From CAYUFB01 sp964444125 (GTDB taxonomy: Bacteria; Patescibacteriota; Dojkabacteria; B142; JAFGMG01), in contig CAYUFB010000003.1 in assembly GCA_964444125.1 (NCBI GenBank), forward strand, positions 1-63,916: a stretch of DNA of 63,916 bases, written 5' to 3'. Shown here one piece after another: positions 54,512 to 62,887 of this stretch. The notes beneath the pieces were generated by a model. The model worked only from the letters and a program-made list of their open reading frames with translations. It searched no databases and was not told where the DNA came from. The translations under genes were made by a program, and so were the position numbers. The number at the start of each line of letters is the position of its first letter. Positions within the stretch are counted from its first letter, which is position 1.

Positions 54512-55171
54512 CTATTTGTAGGTCTCCAATCGTGCTTTTTCAATTATAATTGGATTTATAGGTTTGTCCGAAGAGTTCGTTTTGGTGGTTGCGATTTTTT
54601 CTACAACGTTTTGACCCTTGATCACCTGACCAAAAACCGTATAATCCCCATCTAGGCCTGATGCTCCAAAATCGTCGTGTACGATATAAAATTGACTGCC
54701 AGATGAGGCTTTTTCAGGATTGACCGCATCAGAAAGTCTTGCTGTTGCTACTGCGCCTGCGATGTGATTTAGTTCTGCAGATATCTCTGCTGGAACTGTA
54801 TATCCAGGGCCACCGGTTCCATCACCTTTTGGATCCCCTGTTTGGATCATAAATCCGGAAATGATTCTATGGAAAGAAATTCCATCATAAAATCCGTCTT
54901 TGACAAGTTTTTTGAAATTTTCTACAGTTTGTGGTGCTTCTTCTTCAAAAAACTTGATATGTATATCACCATAGGAAGTTTCGAGTATTACGATTTCGTC
55001 ACCATTTTCTGGACAGCTTTTCTGACCGGATTTATCCTGGCAGTAGTTATCGGCTTGAATTTTCGTATCTTTTTTTGTAGTTGAATTATCAACAACTTTT
55101 GTATCTTTTTTGCATCCTGTAAGTGTGCTTGCCATGATAAGTATGATTGTTAGAATTAATATTTTTTTCAT
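54512..55171 (-). CDS. Cyclophilin-type peptidyl-prolyl isomerase, lipoprotein
   Basis: A 219-residue lipoprotein: signal peptide with lipobox LTGC (C20), a short linker, then a complete cyclophilin domain. It includes FHRIISGFMIQTGDPKGDGTGG with the catalytic arginine and Phe-Met-Gln residues, later GSQFYIVHDD and the ending DGDYTVFGQVIKG. It should fold proteins at the outer face of the membrane. Its start overlaps the dinD stop by 4 bases. Confidence 0.93.
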   Translation of the reverse strand: MKKILILTIILIMASTLTGCKKDTKVVDNSTTKKDTKIQADNYCQDKSGQKSCPENGDEIVILETSYGDIHIKFFEEEAPQTVENFKKLVKDGFYDGISFHRIISGFMIQTGDPKGDGTGGPGYTVPAEISAELNHIAGAVATARLSDAVNPEKASSGSQFYIVHDDFGASGLDGDYTVFGQVIKGQNVVEKIATTKTNSSDKPINPIIIEKARLETYK

Positions 55172-56202
55172 TTTGTGATGTGATTATATAAGAATTTGTA
55201 AATTTCTTCATTAACATTTATATTTCTTGTTACGAATTTTTCTTGATTTTCTGGTCCATAAATAATTTTCAAATTAGTCCTTCCTGGATTTTCTTCAATT
55301 ATTTTTTTTAATTTTTTTATCCATTCTGCGTCATTAATTTGTCTAATATCTATTGTTAAACTTGGAATATCAAGTGAAGTGGAATCAGATACGCTATCTG
55401 GCTGAAATTTTTCTTTGATGACATTGATATCTTCTTCAGGTGGTAAATCTTCTGGAATGATGCCATTGTTTATTAGTAATTTTCTAATTTCGCTGTTGTT
55501 ATGAACGTGTTCTTCTTTGATCAAATCTTGACCAAAAAGTTGTTTTTGTTTGGTCTGATGTGTGGTCATTTCTGTCGCTAGATCTTTGGCCTTAAGTGTG
55601 ATTGTTGGTAAATGATCTGCAAGAGGTTTGCTTTGTGTGATTCCAAATTTACGTTTCATTGTAGCTGTAGGGCTTCCAAATAATGTCGCATCTCCTGCAG
55701 ATCTGATTTGTGCTATCCCTTGACTGGATACTCCATGATCTTTAAGAGTATTAGAAAATTTCTTTTCTGTCTCTTTAAGCTTTTCTCTTGCTTGTACTCT
55801 ACGTGATAGTTGTTGTTGCATATCTACAATCTCCTGGCGTCTGGTTTGTATCGCAAAATAGTTTTGGGCTGAGGCAATAGAGGATTTGTGTGGGTCTCCA
55901 TTTTGAGCGATTACGTAACAAGCGTATCTTGATAGTTTGATATCTTTAATGTTACGAAACGTCTGTTTGTTGGTGCCTGAACCAATCTTGATCTTTTTGT
56001 TGACTTCAACGAAATGATTGGTTTCTTGTTGATAACCTCTTTTTATACTTTCTTTGGCTTTTTTGATAACCTTGAGAAAGTTGCGCCAGTCTTTGTACTC
56101 CAGAAGTGGCATAAGTTCTCTTGCGTACCAATATTCATTATTGGCATTATCTTTGTGTTTGATATCTTCAAATCCATAGCTGGATGTTGATATTTCATTC
56201 AT
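55168..56202 (-). CDS. dinD: DinD-like DNA damage-inducible protein
   Basis: A 344-residue protein. The N-terminal part resembles the BRO-N/DinD fold (DIKHKDNANNEYWYARELMPLLEYKDWRNFLKVI) and the next block (YACYVIAQNGDPHKSSIASAQNYFAIQTR) is diagnostic for DinD. In Escherichia coli, DinD is SOS-induced and inhibits RecA filaments. No LexA box was identified upstream. It lies between the cyclophilin and oxidoreductase genes on the same strand, 10 bases after the latter. Confidence 0.88.
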   Translation of the reverse strand: MNEISTSSYGFEDIKHKDNANNEYWYARELMPLLEYKDWRNFLKVIKKAKESIKRGYQQETNHFVEVNKKIKIGSGTNKQTFRNIKDIKLSRYACYVIAQNGDPHKSSIASAQNYFAIQTRRQEIVDMQQQLSRRVQAREKLKETEKKFSNTLKDHGVSSQGIAQIRSAGDATLFGSPTATMKRKFGITQSKPLADHLPTITLKAKDLATEMTTHQTKQKQLFGQDLIKEEHVHNNSEIRKLLINNGIIPEDLPPEEDINVIKEKFQPDSVSDSTSLDIPSLTIDIRQINDAEWIKKLKKIIEENPGRTNLKIIYGPENQEKFVTRNINVNEEIYKFLYNHITK

Positions 56203-56212
56203 GGCCTTAAAT

Positions 56213-57109
56213 TTATTTAAAAGTATTCAAGATCTCGCTTACGTCTTGTTTTTTTACTTGATATCTTAGGGCATCTGAATTGTAGATATGGGGAATGCGT
56301 TTAAGGAACGCTTCTCTTTCTTTATTTTGGTAAAGAATTCCTAAAGGAATTCTTTCTTGTTCATAGTCACATTTTTGATACGCTTGCCACAAGTCAGTTG
56401 GGTCATAATCTTTTTCGTCTTCGACTTTGTAAATTCTATCTTTATAATAAGCTTGGTCTTTGAATTTATTGTATGTTGGACAATGTTGAAATATCTCAAC
56501 ATAGCTAAATCCTTCGTGTTCGATCGCTTTCTGGAGTAATTGAGCTAGATAGTTTACTTCACCAGTAAATCCTCTTGCTACAAATGAAGCTCTTAAATTA
56601 AGCGCTAATTGTGTTGGATTGATATGATCTTCGACAACTCCGTATGGACTTGAGTTCATTTTTTGTCCTTTTGGTGTAGTAGGTGTTGCTTGTCCAGTAG
56701 TCAGACCGAAATCGCAATTATTATGTACTATTAATGTAATATTGTAATTACTTCTAATGCCATGAATCAAATGATGAATTCCTTCATCTAAAAGTCCACC
56801 ATCTCCTGTAATTGCAATAACTGGTAAATTTTTGTTTGCTAAATGAATGCCAACTGCAAGTGGAATCACTCTTCCATGAAGTCCTTTAAATGCATAAGCA
56901 TTGATTTTATCAGCCATATTGCCATTACATCCGATATCAAAGCAGATAGCAGCTTGAGTTGGAGCAACTTGCATATTGGATAAGGCCATTTTGATCGCTG
57001 TCCAAATTGCAAAATCACCACATCCTGGGCACCATGTGGGCATAATAGGGCTTGCAAAATCTCTAACTGTAATTTTTGATTGATTTGTAGTTGGATCTGG
57101 TGTACTCAT
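56213..57109 (-). CDS. korB: 2-oxoacid:ferredoxin oxidoreductase beta subunit
   Basis: A 298-residue thiamine-diphosphate-binding subunit. It has the CPGCGDFAIW cysteine motif near residue 32, GDGGLLDEG for ThDP/Mg, and NNCDFGLTTGQATPTTP. Together with the alpha/gamma gene it oxidatively decarboxylates a 2-oxoacid (2-oxoglutarate or pyruvate) to acyl-CoA and reduces ferredoxin. Two-subunit layout and gamma fusion resemble the KorAB class; the substrate is not certain. Its start overlaps the alpha stop (ATGA). Confidence 0.9.
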   Translation of the reverse strand: MSTPDPTTNQSKITVRDFASPIMPTWCPGCGDFAIWTAIKMALSNMQVAPTQAAICFDIGCNGNMADKINAYAFKGLHGRVIPLAVGIHLANKNLPVIAITGDGGLLDEGIHHLIHGIRSNYNITLIVHNNCDFGLTTGQATPTTPKGQKMNSSPYGVVEDHINPTQLALNLRASFVARGFTGEVNYLAQLLQKAIEHEGFSYVEIFQHCPTYNKFKDQAYYKDRIYKVEDEKDYDPTDLWQAYQKCDYEQERIPLGILYQNKEREAFLKRIPHIYNSDALRYQVKKQDVSEILNTFK

Positions 57110-58860
57110 TATTTGGAAATTTCTTGAATAATATCTTCGATATAAAATGGTTTACTGTCGTATCGATTTATTTTTTTAAACTGCATTCCTGTCTGTGCTT
57201 TGATTAATTCTGCAAGCTGACCTTCGAAATTTTGTTCTACAACATATACTTTATCCTGGGTATTTCTTAAGCTCTCTAGAATTTGAGTTTTTAGAGGCCA
57301 AATGTATGAATAATGGATAATTTTGAAATTTTTGCCTGCTTCTTTGAGTAATTCTAATGAATCAACTAATGTGGATTTGCTTGAACCCCAAGTGATAAAT
57401 GTGAACTCGGCATCTTTGTCTCCTATTACAATTGGATCTGGCAAATTTGCCTTGATTGTATCTAGTTTTCGCATTCGTTTTTCTAATTGTGCTTTGATTA
57501 CTTTCTCGTCTTCTGTTGAATATCCTTTTTCTATATGCTCGTCACTATTAGCCAAAAATGTGTTATGAATCAGACTTTCTTGCTTATCTGAATGATCTCC
57601 TGGAAACCATCTGTTTGATACGCCATCCTCGGTTATTTGATATCTAAGTTCAGTTCCAGTAAGTGTTTTTGGATCTAGGATTTTGCCTCTGTCTATGGTT
57701 ACTTTCGATAAATCGGGAGATGAAATGGTGTAAGTGCTTTCTGCAATGTATTTATCTGTCAAAATCAAAACTGGTACTTGATATTTCTCTGCTAAGTTAA
57801 ATGCATCTCCTATCAAGAAAAATGCATCCTCAGCATCACTGACACTTAAAACAATTCTTGGAAATTCTCCATGTGCTGTAGATATTGCTAACTTTAGATC
57901 TCCTTGTGCTGTCCAGGTTGGTGCTCCAGTTGCGGCTCCATGTCTTTGTGCAAGTACTACTACAAAAGGAGTCTCTGTGATTCCGGATAATGAAATTGCT
58001 TCACTCATAAGATCAAGACCACCTCCACTTGTACCGCACAATGCTCTTGTGCCAGCGTGATTGGCTCCAATACACATATTTGCTGATGTGATCTCGTCCT
58101 CTGCTTGTTTGACAAGCATCCCGACTTTTGGGGCCCAAGCTGCCAAATTTGTAAGAATTGAGCTTGCTGGTGTCATTGGATATGAGCTGTATAGTTTGAC
58201 TCCAGAGGCTGCGGCTCCAAGTGCCAATGTCTCATTTCCGGTAATTATTAAATTGTCTTTGATTTGATCATTGTTTTTGAAATTCTCTGCAAATTTCTTG
58301 AATTCACCAGTTATTGCGTCATGGCCTGTAAGTGCGGCTTTTTTGTTTGCTTCAATAATCTCCTCACTTTTGTTGAAAACTTCTGCAACAACTTCTAGAA
58401 GAGTATCAATTGGTAATCCTAAGGTCTTCCATACTGCTCCAAGTGTGACGGTATTTTTCATCAAAGCATTGCCACCAGCGCCTGTTGCAAGGTCCAAAAG
58501 TGGTAATGAATATAAATTGACTTTGTACTTTTCAATTAATGCCAACTGTTCTGGCGTAAGAGTGAAAACTTTGTCAATAATCATGACTCCACCATCTTGG
58601 TCAAATTCGTTTATATGAAGATCAATACTTTCTTTGTTTAGTGCCAATAAAACATCTGTATCTTTGCTAATAGAGGCAATTGGATTTGATGATACTTCAA
58701 TCTGGTAAACATTGTGCCCTCCTCTAATTAATGAGGGATATTCTGTATATCCGAAATTATAATAGCCAAGTCTCTTGAGGGCTTTGGAGATAATAATTCC
58801 AGAGCTTTTGATACCCTGCCCAGCTGCTCCTGCAATTTTGATTGTAAATCTATGTTTCAT
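57109..58860 (-). CDS. korA: 2-oxoacid:ferredoxin oxidoreductase, fused gamma-alpha subunit
   Basis: A 583-residue fusion. The N-terminal gamma domain (about 1-190) starts KIAGAAGQGIKSSGIIISKALKRLGY and contains YPSLIRGGHNVYQIEVSS. The alpha domain (about 200-583) begins GNETLALGAAASGVKLYSSYPMTPASS and continues with the CGTSGGGLDLMSEAISLSGITE and PTWTAQGDL blocks. It supplies the second half of the active site for the beta subunit. The fusion and the two-gene operon match the KorAB type. No ferredoxin-like subunit is present. Confidence 0.9.
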   Translation of the reverse strand: MKHRFTIKIAGAAGQGIKSSGIIISKALKRLGYYNFGYTEYPSLIRGGHNVYQIEVSSNPIASISKDTDVLLALNKESIDLHINEFDQDGGVMIIDKVFTLTPEQLALIEKYKVNLYSLPLLDLATGAGGNALMKNTVTLGAVWKTLGLPIDTLLEVVAEVFNKSEEIIEANKKAALTGHDAITGEFKKFAENFKNNDQIKDNLIITGNETLALGAAASGVKLYSSYPMTPASSILTNLAAWAPKVGMLVKQAEDEITSANMCIGANHAGTRALCGTSGGGLDLMSEAISLSGITETPFVVVLAQRHGAATGAPTWTAQGDLKLAISTAHGEFPRIVLSVSDAEDAFFLIGDAFNLAEKYQVPVLILTDKYIAESTYTISSPDLSKVTIDRGKILDPKTLTGTELRYQITEDGVSNRWFPGDHSDKQESLIHNTFLANSDEHIEKGYSTEDEKVIKAQLEKRMRKLDTIKANLPDPIVIGDKDAEFTFITWGSSKSTLVDSLELLKEAGKNFKIIHYSYIWPLKTQILESLRNTQDKVYVVEQNFEGQLAELIKAQTGMQFKKINRYDSKPFYIEDIIQEISK

Positions 58861-58937
58861 AAAGTTATCTTATGACGAAAAATTCATTCTGTCAATCAAT
58901 GCTAGTTGAAGTTATATATGCTAGAAGTCAACAATAA

Positions 58938-59726
58938 TTAATTTCTTCGGTTTTTGATTGGTAACGATATTTCAAACTCTGTTGGTTGCTGACAATTAAT
59001 TAGTTTGATGTCTCCCCCAAAATCGGTTCGAATAATATCTTGAACTATAGAAAGTCCTAGTCCGGTTCCTGATGATTTTTTTGTACTATAGAAATATCGA
59101 AAAATTATATTTTTTTGAGAAGGGTTGATTCCTTTGCCATTGTCTTGAATCTTGATAATTAAATTATTATCTGAAAATGAGGAAATTATTTTGATAATTT
59201 GATTATCTTTTGGATTTTCTTCGAAAGCGTCAAGGCTGTTATTTAGTAAATTTAGTATTATCTGTCCAAATTTGACGGGGTTGCCTGTTAAGTTAATATC
59301 TTTGATATTGCGAAGTATTCTTGTGTTAGTTTTGCGTATTCTGTAGTCAAGTATCAATAAGATTTTTTGAATTTCTTCTTCTATAGAAAAATTTCTGATA
59401 TTGCAATCGAGTTTTGTTTGATTGAGAAAATTTTGCAGAAGTTTATCTATTTGCTCTACTCCAATTAATGCTGCCTTGATCTCATCACATGTTCCGGCTT
59501 TTTTCTTGTATAAATCCAAATTTAGCCTGATGGTAGTAAGCGGTGTGGCAATCTCATGGCTTAAGGCTCCAGATAGTTTGCCTAGATTGGCTAATTGGTT
59601 GATGCGCATCATCTCGGCTCTTTTGGAATTCTTAAGTCGACTAAAATTGTTCTCTACTTTTTTGTACAATTGAAATGATAATCTTGGTTGATCATCAAAT
59701 ATTAATTGTTTGTTATCTTTTAGCAT
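58938..59726 (-). CDS. Soluble sensor histidine kinase
   Basis: A 262-residue kinase without membrane segments. It has a HisKA dimerisation domain with phospho-acceptor H57 in LSHEIATPLTT, then the HATPase domain (N box LLNNSLDAFEE, DNGKGI G1 box, SGTGLGLSIVQDII G2 box, C-terminal FEISLPI). No sensor domain precedes it, so its input must come from a partner or the cytoplasm. The OmpR-type regulator at 23014-23676 is the only response regulator in the window and could be its target, but they are not adjacent. Confidence 0.92.
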   Translation of the reverse strand: MLKDNKQLIFDDQPRLSFQLYKKVENNFSRLKNSKRAEMMRINQLANLGKLSGALSHEIATPLTTIRLNLDLYKKKAGTCDEIKAALIGVEQIDKLLQNFLNQTKLDCNIRNFSIEEEIQKILLILDYRIRKTNTRILRNIKDINLTGNPVKFGQIILNLLNNSLDAFEENPKDNQIIKIISSFSDNNLIIKIQDNGKGINPSQKNIIFRYFYSTKKSSGTGLGLSIVQDIIRTDFGGDIKLINCQQPTEFEISLPIKNRRN

Positions 59727-59894
59727 TTTTCTTGTGATATAGAAAATGGCTGCAAATTTAAGACATGTGGGTCAGTTTATAATGTTTATAGCAGAAAAAT
59801 CATGAACGCGCATTGTATTGCAGCGCAAATTTTGGGGGAAAAACTGAGAGAAATTTTCGAGATATAGAATGGTTCGGTTGTGAATTATTAAAAA

Positions 59895-60658
59895 TCAAAT
59901 TTTTTTTAATAATTTTAGTAAGTAATTTGTTGGATTATAATCGAGAACCATAAATCTTGGATATTTCGGAAGTACCTCAGCATGATATTTCATTGAGAAT
60001 TTGATTCCGTGATAATTAAAGTATACCGTACGATTTTCCATTGTTCTTACCTCCGAGATCTTGCCAGCTTTATCGAATTCTTCCCATTTATTTAATAAAA
60101 TTGGGAAATTTTGAAGCTCTTGTAAAATTATTTCATACCAATGATCCCCTTTCATGAAGCCCATTTCGGTATATGTCCTTTCTAGTGAATCAATTAAGAT
60201 TTTATCCAATTTTTCTTTATCCAAAAACCTCTTTAGTCCAAATTCGTCTTTAAGTAAAATGATTGGGAAGGATTGAAATTGAAGTTGACTCCATTTTTCT
60301 CATCAATCTCGGCTAATAATTTGAAACCTAGCGACATATCAATTAATCTTGATCTATCATCAGTCATGTAGGCAAGTGTTGTCTTTTTTGCAAAATATTT
60401 TTTTGTTTCATCCTTAGCTAAATCGATTTCTTGTTGACTAGCAGGGTTTTGCGTATGACCAATGAGATAAGCAATCTCATAATCATTAAGAGATAGGTAA
60501 TTAGAAATTTGTAAAACAGTTTCTTTAGTTGGATTGATTTTGTTGTTTTCAATTCTACTGATACTGCCTTGTGAAGCATTGATAGCAATTTCAAGATCAA
60601 GTTGGCTAATCTTATTTCTCTCTCTAAAGTATTTTAATTTGTCGCCTAATTCTGGCAT
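59895..60658 (-). pseudogene. XRE regulator split by a frameshift
   Basis: Two frames together make one protein homologous to the intact XRE regulator at 60819-61583. The first (to 60233) has the helix-turn-helix (KISQLDLEIAINASQGSISRIENNKINPTKETV) and most of the middle. The second resumes as FGLKRFLDKEKLDKILIDSL, aligning with the intact YGVRKYLEGEEYEKMMKDLL. The join fits a -1 shift, i.e. a one-base change in an A5 run near 60300. It could be a decayed gene, a sequencing error in the run, or a recoding site. Confidence 0.75.
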
Positions 60659-60691
60659 GATCGGTTCAGTAAGATTATGCTTAATACATAA

Positions 60692-60778
60692 TTATATATC
60701 GAAAAGATTGAAAAATGAAGGAAAAGGGCAAGTAATTATTCTGAAAAAGGTCTTATATATCCAAAATCTTTATATATC
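60692..60778. promoter_or_regulatory. Three TTATATATC elements between the divergent XRE genes
   Basis: TTATATATC occurs at 60692-60700, 60753-60761 and 60770-60778; the last two are 17 bases apart, about one and a half helical turns. Being in the divergent intergenic region of two related HTH regulators, they could be autoregulatory operators. Low-complexity AT sequence makes chance possible. Confidence 0.35.
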
Positions 60779-60818
60779 TCAAATAATATAGTAAAATCAA
60801 TCACTTTTGCTACATAAT

Positions 60819-61583
60819 ATGAACACAGCAAAGCTTGGGCAAAAAATTAAGTTCTTTCGTGAAAGAGCGAATTTGTCTCAGTTCGAACTAGAAAACGAGA
60901 TTGGAGGTTCTGCGGGCTCCATAAGCAGGATAGAAAATGGAAAAGTGAATCCGACGAAGGAGACTCTTGAAAAAATTGCAAAAGTACTTGCCTTGAATGA
61001 CTACGAATTCTCATATCTTGCTGGTAAATTTGCCGATCCAGTCTCTCCCGCTGAAGTTGATAAGGCAAAATTAGTTGTAGATGAATACTTTTCAAAAAAA
61101 AGCACTTTTGCATATATGGTTGATGAAAGGTCAAGGGTTTGGGCTGTATCAAAAGGGTTCTTGAAATTATTAGGTATGCAAGATTTTGAGGGAATTGCGG
61201 GAAATTCGATACTTGAGTACATTACGAAGACTCAATATGGGGTAAGGAAGTATCTTGAAGGTGAAGAATATGAAAAAATGATGAAGGATCTACTTATTAG
61301 AATGTATCATGAACTAAGTTTTATGATACAAGATGAATGGTACATGCAAACGTTGAATATAATTGAAGATGATGACGTTTTATATAATATCTGGAAAGAT
61401 ATTCAGCTTAATCCTAAAAGAGACTTTAATGATGCTAGTTCCAGAAAGGTAAATTTCAATATTAATAAGATAGCTATCAGTATGGTCTATGGTGTTGAAC
61501 CAGTCTTGCATAATGAGAGATTTCGAGTAGTTGATTATGTCCCGGATAATAAGATAGTTAGATATTTATCAGGCATTTTATAA
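60819..61583 (+). CDS. XRE-family regulator with a MmyB/PAS-like ligand domain
   Basis: A 254-residue regulator. Residues 3-65 are a Cro/C1-type helix-turn-helix (LGQKIKFFRERANLSQFELENEIGGS, SISRIENGKVNPTKETL). A linker of about 35 residues leads to a larger C-terminal domain resembling the MmyB ligand-binding domain (FAYMVDERSRVWAVSKGFLKLLG, then WYMQTLNII and VDYVPDN at the end). It is divergent from its frameshifted paralogue. The ATG at 60819 (MNTAKLGQKI) is chosen over an upstream TTG. Confidence 0.85.
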   Translation: MNTAKLGQKIKFFRERANLSQFELENEIGGSAGSISRIENGKVNPTKETLEKIAKVLALNDYEFSYLAGKFADPVSPAEVDKAKLVVDEYFSKKSTFAYMVDERSRVWAVSKGFLKLLGMQDFEGIAGNSILEYITKTQYGVRKYLEGEEYEKMMKDLLIRMYHELSFMIQDEWYMQTLNIIEDDDVLYNIWKDIQLNPKRDFNDASSRKVNFNINKIAISMVYGVEPVLHNERFRVVDYVPDNKIVRYLSGIL

Positions 61584-61605
61584 TTAATATTTAAAAATTT
61601 TCTAT

Positions 61606-62868
61606 ATGAAAAAGAAAAAAGTTCTCATCTTCCCTTACTCGAACCAATTAGGAACTACTATCCCATCTATTACACTTGCAAATTTACTAATAGATAATGG
61701 TTTTGAGGTTGAATTTGCTTCAAAGGGCAAATATTCTTTTGTAATAAAGGAAAAAGGATTTGTATTACATGACGTCCCAGAAATATCTTATATGCATTAC
61801 AGGAAATATTTAGATCAAAACAGAATGGATTATTACGAAAAGCATTTAGTAAGATTGATGGTCGATTATGAAGTAGACATGATCAATGAATTAAAACCAG
61901 ATATAGTCGTTGGGCATAATAGGCCTTCTTTATACATTTCAACTAAATTAACGAAAAAGCCTTTTGTTTCGATGACAGTGGCTTCTTTGACAAATTATTA
62001 TGACCAAAGGATTTATATACCTGAGAATCACCCTTTGAATAAAATTATTCCGTTAGTAGATGTTAATTCGCTTGTGCCAGCAATTGTGCCGAAAATTGTA
62101 TACAACATAACTATGAAGCGATTTGCAAAAGGTTTTAACGAAGTGCTTAAAGAATACAATTTATCAAAGGTCAAGTCATATTTGGATTTGAATGAGGGAG
62201 ATATCACACTTCTTATCGAGACCTGGGGTTTGGTTGGATTGAAAAAATTACCATCAAATTTTTATTTTCTTGAACAAGATACAGAAAGTGGCTTTGGAGA
62301 AAAGCCAGCTTGGTATAGTAGTGTACAGAAACTAAAAGAAGGTGGTAAAAAAATTATTGGAATTAGTATGGGGAGTTCTTCTTTTGAGGCATATCCGTTA
62401 GTCTTAAAAGATTTAGTAGAATTTGTATTATCCCAAAAAGATGAGTATATATTAGTATCCAATCATTGTGGGTTGGAAAAAGAATATACAAATTCAAATA
62501 ATATATATATTGAACGTTTTATCCCTCCACTTGATCTTATGAATTTAGTTGATATAGTTATTACACACGGTGGTAAAAATACACTAAATGAGGCTGTTTT
62601 GGCAAAAAAAATGATTATAGGAATTCCTGAACAAGCTGAGCAATTGTGGAATATAAAATATATGGAAAAATTAGGAGTGGTGAAAGTATTATCTAGATTT
62701 GAATTAAGGAAAAATAATAATATATTAACACACAATGTGCAAAGATTATTAAAAGATAGTAAGATGAGGCAAAATGTTGAGAAATTTGTGCAAAATGACT
62801 TAATAAATGAAGACATTTATGATCACAAAGCTACGATAGTAGCAGCTCTGCAACGTTTGAGTAAATAA
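61606..62868 (+). CDS. GT-B glycosyltransferase (UGT/MGT-like)
   Basis: A 420-residue two-domain GT-B enzyme. The N-terminal acceptor domain begins KKVLIFPYSNQLGTTIPSITLANLL. The C-terminal donor domain holds GISMGSSSFEAYPLV and the donor-binding motif ITHGGKNTLNEAVLAKKMIIGIPEQAEQ, close to the UDP-glycosyltransferase signature. It should transfer a sugar to a small or lipid acceptor, perhaps for the envelope. It follows the XRE gene by 22 bases on the same strand and may be regulated by it. Confidence 0.88.
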   Translation: MKKKKVLIFPYSNQLGTTIPSITLANLLIDNGFEVEFASKGKYSFVIKEKGFVLHDVPEISYMHYRKYLDQNRMDYYEKHLVRLMVDYEVDMINELKPDIVVGHNRPSLYISTKLTKKPFVSMTVASLTNYYDQRIYIPENHPLNKIIPLVDVNSLVPAIVPKIVYNITMKRFAKGFNEVLKEYNLSKVKSYLDLNEGDITLLIETWGLVGLKKLPSNFYFLEQDTESGFGEKPAWYSSVQKLKEGGKKIIGISMGSSSFEAYPLVLKDLVEFVLSQKDEYILVSNHCGLEKEYTNSNNIYIERFIPPLDLMNLVDIVITHGGKNTLNEAVLAKKMIIGIPEQAEQLWNIKYMEKLGVVKVLSRFELRKNNNILTHNVQRLLKDSKMRQNVEKFVQNDLINEDIYDHKATIVAALQRLSK

Positions 62869-62887
62869 ATTCTTATTAGAAATTCAG

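Noticed and set aside
60224..60235. Two separate genes at 59895-60224 and 60233-60658
   Set aside because: Both halves align consecutively to the neighbouring intact regulator; one frameshifted gene is simpler.
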